A stretch of 64,000 bases of DNA from Chloroflexota bacterium. GTDB taxonomy: Bacteria > Chloroflexota > UBA11872. Below are positions 59,966-64,000 of the stretch, in pieces. Made by a program: the position numbers and the translations under genes. The stretch lies in the NCBI GenBank assembly GCA_022824865.1, contig JAJDZD010000028.1, positions 16,341 through 80,340 of the forward strand. Reading direction: 5' to 3'. Position 1 is the first letter of the stretch. Each line of letters begins with the position of its first letter. Under the pieces are notes generated by a model. The model had not been told where the DNA came from, did no database searches, and worked only from the letters and a program-made list of their open reading frames with translations.

Positions 59966-60211
59966 CTTCGGAAGGCACCCTACCGGCTGGCTAAGTGGCT
60001 GAAGCTTAGTAGAGCATGCAATCTGCGCTATCTTACGTGCATACTTTCAGACTCGTCGTCCGCCTCGCTCCGGCAACTCGCTAACTTTCGACTCTCGCCG
60101 TGCCAGAGTAAGAGCTTTAGTGGCTGTCGCCGTCGCTAGACGCCTCCCTCGCTGAGGGAGGCCGCACGATCCCGACTCACTCGCTCCTATCGCGTCCTGC
60201 GCAAGTCTCGA

Positions 60212-60364
60212 TCAGGCAGCCGCGGCCGCTCCGGCCACCAAAGGCCCGGCAATCCACTCGATCAGCCGCGCCGTTCGCACGTGCAGGTCGGCCTTCATCC
60301 CGCCAAGGTAATACTTCCACTCCAACCGCATGACCTGGATGTCGGCTCGCAGCGAGTGAATGTC
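60212..60364 (-). pseudogene. Remnant of a small coiled-coil/membrane protein gene
   Basis: On the minus strand a stretch reads DIHSLRADIQVMRLEWKYYLGGMKADLHVRTARL (written in parts: IHSLRADIQVMRLEWKYY, then LGGMKADLHV) and ends IEWIAGPLVAGAAAAA before a TGA. It resembles the C-terminal half of short coiled-coil proteins with a terminal hydrophobic helix. A stop codon lies directly upstream and no start fits except an internal ATG that would leave 39 residues, so it is probably a fragment. Confidence 0.4.
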
Positions 60365-60534
60365 CGCTTATGTTGCGAACATCGGCAGAGTGCCCTGTGG
60401 CACAGGCTGCTCGCAGCCTGGGATCTGGGAACGCCGTCAATGTGCCCAAGCCGTCGAACCACCTTCGCCTTCGGGCATTCGTCCAACATCTGGCCCTGTC
60501 CGCCTCTGCCTCGCCGGCATCACCATCCCCGTCA

Positions 60535-60600
60535 GCTTTGCCTGCAATGCAATCAACGCATGCACTGCTTGCAGTGCTGTCACTGCCAGCACACCCTCCC
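60535..60600 (-). repeat. Diverged repeat shared with 63528-63598
   Basis: Minus strand: GTGCTGGCAGTGACAGCACT...GCGTTGATTGCATTGCAGGCA, clearly related to the minus strand of 63528-63598 (GTGCTCGCACTGATGGCACTG...GCATTGCAGGCGTTGCTGGCA). Both translate to Leu/Ala-rich stretches of the form ALQALLAL. They may be pieces of one decayed gene or mobile element. Confidence 0.45.
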
Positions 60601-60690
60601 TTCCTCCTCACACTCCTATCCCCGTCCCATCCCTCTCTCACTTCTCCCATCTCTCACCTCTCCCCTTCCACCACCCACCGTCGACCACCC
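60597..60690 (+). repeat. Polypyrimidine tract
   Basis: CTCTCACTTCTCCCATCTCTC and CACCTCTCCCCTTCC type sequence, like the tracts at 53.7, 55.1, 61.1 and 63.7 kb. Confidence 0.5.
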
Positions 60691-60754
60691 GCTCTCAGCC
60701 TCGTCCGATCCCCGTCTCCGGCTCGCCGCGCCCCCACTCGACGTCGGCGCCGGT

Positions 60755-60958
60755 CTAAGGCGACGTCTGGCTCGTTAGCGCCCTCTGGTCCGCCAGATCG
60801 CCCACCCAGAACACCTTCCGCCTCAGCCCGCCGCCGAGCTCAATCAGCAGATTCGCCAGCGGCTCATACCCCGACCGCTCCCCCGTCGCCCGACCCGACA
60901 CCCTAATCCGCCGCAGATCCCACAGGTAATCCTCAACCACCCTCGCAACCGTCCTCAT
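60755..60958 (-). pseudogene. N-terminal remnant of a type ISP/IIG restriction-methylase
   Basis: The 67-residue ORF begins MRTVARVVEDYLWDLRRIR, then ATGERSGYEPLANLLIELGG and RRKVFWVGDLADQ, matching the N terminus of ISP/Eco57I-like restriction-methylase proteins (xxxEDL-x-RIRASGxATxERSxYxPLxNLLDAVG; KVFCVxELADQGAGHPDFG). After DLADQ the likeness stops and the frame ends at 60755. It lies on the opposite strand from the C-terminal remnant at 56955-57335. Confidence 0.65.
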
Positions 60959-61077
60959 CCCACCCCTTCAACCTCCCCACCCACACCCCGCCACGCCATC
61001 CCGGCGTCCGCGGCCGGGACCCAGCACCATGGTCATCCCCAGCCCTCCCAAGCCACCCCTGGGAACCAACCCCTTCT

Positions 61078-61220
61078 TCTCCCTATCTCACTCCTCTGCA
61101 CTCTCCCCTATACCCTTCCGCACCCTCGCCTCTCACTCCTTCCCTACTCCCATCCCCTTCTTCGCTCACATCTCACTCTTCACTGCTCTCAGCTCACTCC
61201 TTCCCCCATCCTCCTTCCTC
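61078..61220 (+). repeat. Polypyrimidine tract
   Basis: The longest tract in the window, with repeated CTCACTCCT and CTCTCACTCCTTCCC-like words; ends just before the duplicated coiled-coil gene. No coding signal on either strand. Confidence 0.55.
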
Positions 61221-61258
61221 ACCCCCTGGTCCGTGCTACCGTTGAACTCCCATGGGCG

Positions 61259-61663
61259 GTGGATAAGCAGACCCACACGTTGGAGCCGCCCATCACCCCC
61301 GAACTCATCGGCATCCTCGCCGTCGTTGCCACCATCATCGGCCTGCTACTCACGTTTTGGCGTGACGCACGCGCCGACATACAAGACCTCCGCGCGGAAG
61401 TTCGCGGCGACGTGGCTGCCCTTCGCAAAGACGTTCAGGCGCTGACCGAGCGCGTGTCTCGACTCGAAGGACGCGTGTCCCGCCTCGAAGGCGCCATCGA
61501 AGGCCCTTCGCCCGTCGCGGTGACCGCGACCACCACGACGACGCCGCCTGACCGACCCGAGCGCCGAGCGTCGGCACCCAGTCACGCAACTGCAATCCCA
61601 CGTTCCACGGTTCGTGCTACCGTTGAACTCCCATGGGCGGTGGATAAGCAAACCCACACCTAG
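61259..61663 (+). pseudogene. Copy 1 of the duplicated membrane/coiled-coil gene (start and frame altered)
   Basis: Compared with copy 2, the start ATG is ATC (61292-61294) and the TAGGAG ribosome site is TTGGAG, so translation would need an upstream GTG (61259). The body (ITPELIGILAVVATIIGLLLTF, then RADIQDLRAEVRGDVAALRK and VQALTERVSRLEG) is intact, but the last part is out of frame relative to copy 2, reading a Thr-rich tail and on through the leader of copy 2 to a stop at 61661. Probably inactive or altered. Confidence 0.55.
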
Positions 61664-61672
61664 GAGCCGCCC

Positions 61673-62068
61673 ATGACCCCCGAACTCATCGGCATCCTCG
61701 CCGTCGGCGCCACCTTGATCGGCATTGGCGCCACGATGATCGGCCTGCTGCTCACGTTCCGCCGCGACGCGCGCGCCGACAACCTGGCCTTGCGCGCCGA
61801 ATTCCGCGCCGACAGCCAAGTCCTGCGAGCCGAATTCCGTGCCGATAACCAGCGTCTGCGTGACGAAGTCAATGCCGGCTTGGCCGAAGTTCGCGCCGAC
61901 AACCAGCGCCTGCGAACGGAAGTCCGCGCTGACTTTGCCCAGGTCAGCAACAACCTGGCCGACGTGCGGAAGGACGTACAAGCGCTAACCGAGCGCGTGT
62001 CCCGCCTCGAAGGCGTGGTCAAGGGCCTCTTCGCCCCACGCGGCGACCGCCACGACGACGCCGCCTGA
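61673..62068 (+). CDS. Small membrane-anchored hendecad coiled-coil protein
   Basis: The 131-residue protein starts at ATG 61673 after TAGGAG. It has one N-terminal membrane helix (about 4-29, LIGILAVGATLIGIGATMIG), then 11-residue repeats of the form RADNQRLRDEV (about 34-90: RADNLALRAEF, RADSQVLRAEF, RADNQRLRDEV, RADNQRLRTEV), followed by a heptad-like DVRKDVQALTERVSRLEG and a charged tail. It resembles many small hydrophobic coiled-coil proteins with no known activity. The repeats imply growth by unequal exchange of 33-bp units. Confidence 0.65.
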   Translation: MTPELIGILAVGATLIGIGATMIGLLLTFRRDARADNLALRAEFRADSQVLRAEFRADNQRLRDEVNAGLAEVRADNQRLRTEVRADFAQVSNNLADVRKDVQALTERVSRLEGVVKGLFAPRGDRHDDAA

Positions 62069-62357
62069 CCCCAATCCCCTCAGCGTCCCCATCGACCGCC
62101 CGACCAAGACTACTCACTTGGTTGGGCTTGGGCCTCGCGATCGCCGCAAGCACCACCAAGCCCCCAGCACTCAAGCCACCGAGCCATTAGCCGTTTAGTC
62201 CGGCAGTTATGAGGTGCATCGCGACCGTAGAACGCTGGGAACCAGTACCCCAGTGTCCGCCGGTCAATGCGCTCCCAACGCTCCCCGATTTATTCCCTCA
62301 CCGCAGCAAATTGACCCACAACTGGTCGCCCGACCCCAGCGCCGTTAACCCTGATGG

Positions 62358-62636
62358 TCAGGAGAGCAAGACTCGAATAACTCCAATAATCAGGCTTCCA
62401 ACCAGGCTCACGCCAGAGGCCACGAGCACACCCACGACCCAGCGCATGAGCGCGGTTTCCCTCTCCGCCATTCGTTTCTCGGCGTCTGAGATAAGGACCT
62501 TCACATTGGTCACATCGTTCTGGGTGGCCAGATAGCGGAGATGGGTTTCAAGTGAAGTGAGTCGGCTGATTGTTCCGCTCGACGGAACCGCATCGTTTTC
62601 TCGCGGTGCGAAACTCGCCTCGGCTGGCTGATTCAT
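62358..62636 (-). CDS. Small coiled-coil protein with C-terminal membrane helix
   Basis: The 92-residue protein (ATG 62636, overlapping the upstream stop by 4 nt) has a helical middle (SRLTSLETHLRYLATQNDV, then KVLISDAEKRMAERE) and one C-terminal membrane helix (VVGVLVASGVSLVGSLIIGV, about 67-88). The topology is the reverse of the duplicated gene at 61.7 kb. No known function. The overlap implies co-translation with the next gene upstream. Confidence 0.65.
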   Translation of the reverse strand: MNQPAEASFAPRENDAVPSSGTISRLTSLETHLRYLATQNDVTNVKVLISDAEKRMAERETALMRWVVGVLVASGVSLVGSLIIGVIRVLLS

Positions 62637-62920
62637 ACTTGCGGAACTGCTTCGGATAGCCAGTCCCACATGGCTCGTGACGCATAGCCCGCGTACGCTC
62701 CGTTGAGGCTAAATACGGCGCCGCGCACGGCGTCGATACGATTGTCACCCTTGATTCTGATCTTGTGCGCCACCTCTTCTGCTAAGTCATCGCTGGGGAC
62801 AAGAAACACGTTGGCTGCGACTCTATACGCGGTCGGGTACACGTCGCTGATTCGCTGGGCAATGTCAGGTACGCCGCCGCTTTCTTCCGCGAGCACCACG
62901 ACGAACACCCGGTGGTACAT
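62633..62920 (-). CDS. Small SinR/Cas2-fold-like protein of unknown function
   Basis: The 95-residue protein starts at ATG 62920 behind a strong AAGGAGG ribosome site. It begins with a beta strand MYHRVFVVVLAEE, has a second strand VAANVFLVPSDD and a final VFSLNGAYAGYAS...WDWLSEAV. That pattern recalls the short proteins often annotated SinR-like, which have a ferredoxin-like fold related to Cas2. The likeness is by eye only. Partner of the membrane protein downstream. Confidence 0.6.
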   Translation of the reverse strand: MYHRVFVVVLAEESGGVPDIAQRISDVYPTAYRVAANVFLVPSDDLAEEVAHKIRIKGDNRIDAVRGAVFSLNGAYAGYASRAMWDWLSEAVPQV

Positions 62921-63088
62921 GGCTCCTCCTTGGGTTGGTGTCCGCCCTTCACCTGTCGGGAAATCTATCCCGTTCCAGCGTAGGCTAGGCGTCCTGCCCA
63001 CGACAAGACGCAACCACGGGGACGAAGCCGCTGGTCAGCAGCCCCGCCACCCGAGATATAGGGTGTGAGCCTCCCGGCTAGCCCCAAC

Positions 63089-63305
63089 GGAGACCTTTGC
63101 ATAACCCCCTCCTCCGGGGCGCAGCCTCATGCCTCGCCTCGGGGAGTGGTCGACGCCATCGTCGCCGGAGGGTGCGCGGTGCCAATCCCTTCGGGCAGCC
63201 ACCGTTCTTTCCCCTCTCCCGCGGGAGAGGAGAATTCTGGCGACTTCGCCAGAAGAAGGTGAGGGGTCTTCCGGGCGACCACCCCAAGGTTTTGCAAAGG
63301 TCTCC
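63089..63305. repeat. MITE-like interspersed element, copy 4 (best preserved)
   Basis: 217 bp with terminal inverted repeats GGAGACCTTTGCATAACC at the left and its near-perfect complement GGTTTTGCAAAGGTCTCC at the right (17 of 18 match). AAC flanks both ends (63086-63088 and 63306-63308), a possible 3-bp target duplication. The interior has CCTCTCCCGCGGGAGAGG, TGGCGACTTCGCCA and GTGAGGGGTCTTCCGGGCGACCACC. It has no transposase, so it would depend on one elsewhere. Confidence 0.8.
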
Positions 63306-63527
63306 AACAATGCCTGGTTGGAGTCGGTGCCCGCCGATGCTTTTTCGCTACAGGCCGCAGCGACACCCGCCATCCGCCAAAGCCTCCCGCAAGTCCGGCA
63401 GCCCCGCCCAATCGCCGCCAGCCATTTCAGCGCGCCCCTTGACCGTCCGTCCGTCCAACCTGCGCCTTCTCCGTCAGCCGCCCCGCACCACCCCTGCATC
63501 CCGAGTCCGCCATCCCCGCCAGCGTTG

Positions 63528-63598
63528 CCGGCAATGCCAGCAACGCCTGCAATGCCTGCGTTGATTGCATTGCTGGCAGTGCCATCAGTGCGAGCACC
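63528..63598 (-). repeat. Diverged repeat shared with 60535-60600
   Basis: Minus strand GTGCTCGCACTGATGGCACT...GCATTGCCGGCAACGCTGGCGGGGATGG, related to 60535-60600. Translates as ALPAMQSTQALQALLALP, a Leu/Ala-rich stretch. Confidence 0.45.
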
Positions 63599-63664
63599 CG
63601 CCAGCCCCGGCCCCGGCTCCTCCCCCAGCAGCCAAACAGCAGCTACGCCTGCGGCCAATCCCCG

Positions 63665-63698
63665 CTATCTCTTCTCTAACTTCTCTCCCGTCTCCCCT
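63665..63698 (+). repeat. Polypyrimidine tract next to the IS110 left end
   Basis: CTATCTCTTCTCTAACTTCTC and CCGTCTCCCCT. The proposed left boundary of the IS110 element (CT at 63697-63698) lies at its end, so the element seems to have inserted into such a tract. Confidence 0.5.
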
Positions 63699-63714
63699 TG
63701 TATGTTCCACGAGC

Positions 63715-63860
63715 CTTGGATTTCCCAGGGTGACAGTGCACGGGCCGGGACAGACCGATCTCCCCTGGGTTCCAAGAGACCGTGAGAGAGCAGGGTCGTC
63801 CCGGCCCTGGCGCTGGCGCAGAGCCCGAACAGGTACTGGGGCCGTGACGACGAGCCCGCA
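63715..63860 (+). ncRNA. Candidate IS110 bridge RNA (two long-loop hairpins)
   Basis: Hairpin A: CTTGGA (63715-63720) with TCCAAG (63771-63776) and CCCAGGG (63724-63730) with CCCTGGG (63763-63769), enclosing a 32-nt loop. Hairpin B: GTCGTCCCGGCCC (63795-63807) with GGGCCGTGACGAC (63839-63851), 12 of 13 pairs, enclosing a 31-nt loop. Two hairpins with large loops in the left end, directly before the recombinase gene, match the target-binding-loop and donor-binding-loop order of IS110/IS621 bridge RNAs. RNA ends and the promoter are not defined. Confidence 0.65.
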
Positions 63861-63903
63861 TCTGCAAGGCAGGGCGTGTCGCCAGCGTGGCCGGAGGGTA
63901 CCC

Positions 63904-64000
63904 AATGGCAGCTCACACGGACGTCGCGGTCGGGATTGATGTGGCCAAGGCCCAGTTGGACATCGCGGTCGAGCCGACGGGCGCGACCTGGACCGTGCCG
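63904..64000 (+). CDS. IS110-family recombinase (5' end only)
   Basis: The first 32 codons begin MAAHTDVAVGIDVAKAQLDI, which is the start of the RuvC-like DEDD domain of IS110 transposases; the Asp in VGIDVAK is the first catalytic acid. The frame is open to the window edge; a full protein would be about 320-450 residues with a C-terminal Tnp domain carrying the serine nucleophile. The ATG follows GGAGGGTACCCA (63892-63903), a good ribosome site. Confidence 0.88.

Larger units (their letters stand above)
59966..61231. other. 1.27-kb gene-poor stretch with remnants
   Basis: Contains a perfect 8-bp hairpin (GCCTCCCT/AGGGAGGC, 60142-60162, without a T run), two minus-strand gene remnants (60212-60364 and 60755-60958), a repeat shared with 63.5 kb (60535-60600), and two polypyrimidine tracts. 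Longer ORFs on either strand do not look like proteins. Confidence 0.6.
61232..62070 (+). repeat. Tandem duplication of a small membrane/coiled-coil gene with its leader
   Basis: Starting at 61232 and again at 61613 (381 nt apart) the sequence repeats CGTGCTACCGTTGAACTCC and CATGGGCGGTGGATAAGCA, then GAGCCGCCCAT and the start of the coding region. Copy 1 ends near 61553 and copy 2 near 62070; copy 2 is longer because of extra 33-bp coding repeats. Confidence 0.8.
62921..63903. other. Gene-free stretch between the small operon and the IS110 recombinase gene
   Basis: Holds the best-preserved MITE-like copy (63089-63305), the diverged repeat (63528-63598), a polypyrimidine tract (63665-63698) and the non-coding left end of the IS110 element. 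Long minus-strand ORFs across it are Ala/Gly/Arg-rich and unconvincing. Confidence 0.6.
63697..64000 (+). mobile_element. IS110-family element, left part only
   Basis: The recombinase gene begins at 63904 and runs off the window; the left non-coding end is about 200 nt. A likely boundary is CT at 63697-63698 followed by TGTAT, which from memory resembles the core plus first bases of IS621's left end. IS110 elements lack long terminal inverted repeats, so the boundary cannot be read from symmetry. The right end lies outside the window. Confidence 0.7.

Noticed and set aside
61078..61220. Repeated pyrimidine words considered as a CRISPR array
   Set aside because: No fixed repeat length, no spacers of constant size and no cas genes; only compositional repetition.
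63035..63658. Minus-strand open frame of about 200 codons spanning the MITE copy and the diverged repeat
   Set aside because: Crosses a repeat element with defined ends and is Gly/Ala/Arg-rich without motifs.

Overview
This window is GC-rich chromosomal DNA from a bacterium, most likely a member of the Chloroflexota. The evidence for that is a merged str/S10 ribosomal operon read directly after rpoBC, an RpoC with a long coiled-coil insert behind its N-terminal zinc finger, an HspR-controlled chaperone operon, a DUF2851 protein, and one-per-function operons packed with 4-nt ATGA/GTGA overlaps. The phylum call is inference; no rRNA gene is present. I saw no tRNA, rRNA or CRISPR array.

Layout. 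1-15157 (minus): rpoB-rpoC, a terminator hairpin, then rpsL-rpsG-fusA-tuf-rpsJ-rplC-rplD-rplW-rplB (rplB runs off the left edge). 15386-18728 (minus): grpE-dnaJ-prmA-HIT protein, closed by a terminator. 18801-30998 (minus): a surface-polysaccharide cluster with a membrane protein, rfbD, five glycosyltransferases, an O-antigen ligase/polymerase-like protein, an initiating sugar-phosphate transferase and a large NHL-propeller lipoprotein. 31037-37674: miaB, a PQQ-propeller lipoprotein, a membrane-anchored protein, an Eis-like acetyltransferase, a Nudix hydrolase and a creatininase-like amidohydrolase. 37781-46526 (minus): one heat-shock operon, lon-dnaK-grpE-dnaJ-hspR-clpC, behind a promoter that overlaps a HAIR-like HspR operator. 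46838-48223: DUF2851. 48354-54861 (plus): the shikimate operon aroF-aroA-aroE-aroC-aroK-aroB, preceded by a Tyr/Phe-containing leader peptide and a strong terminator hairpin, an apparent transcription attenuator.

From about 55.2 kb the character changes to an accessory region: an ImmA/IrrE-type regulator paired with a DUF4411 PIN-like protein, two remnants of a type ISP/IIG restriction-methylase lying on opposite strands, a frameshifted AlbA_2-domain gene, a DUF5677-like gene with lower GC, a tandemly duplicated membrane/coiled-coil gene, and a small two-gene unit. Polypyrimidine tracts and copies of a MITE-like element with GGAGACCTTTGCA termini are scattered through the aro region and the accessory region.

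The right edge enters an IS110-family element. About 200 nt of non-coding DNA precede its recombinase gene and fold into two long hairpins, each with a loop of about 31 nt. This is the architecture expected of a bridge RNA (target-binding loop followed by donor-binding loop). This and the aro attenuator are the two observations I would follow first.
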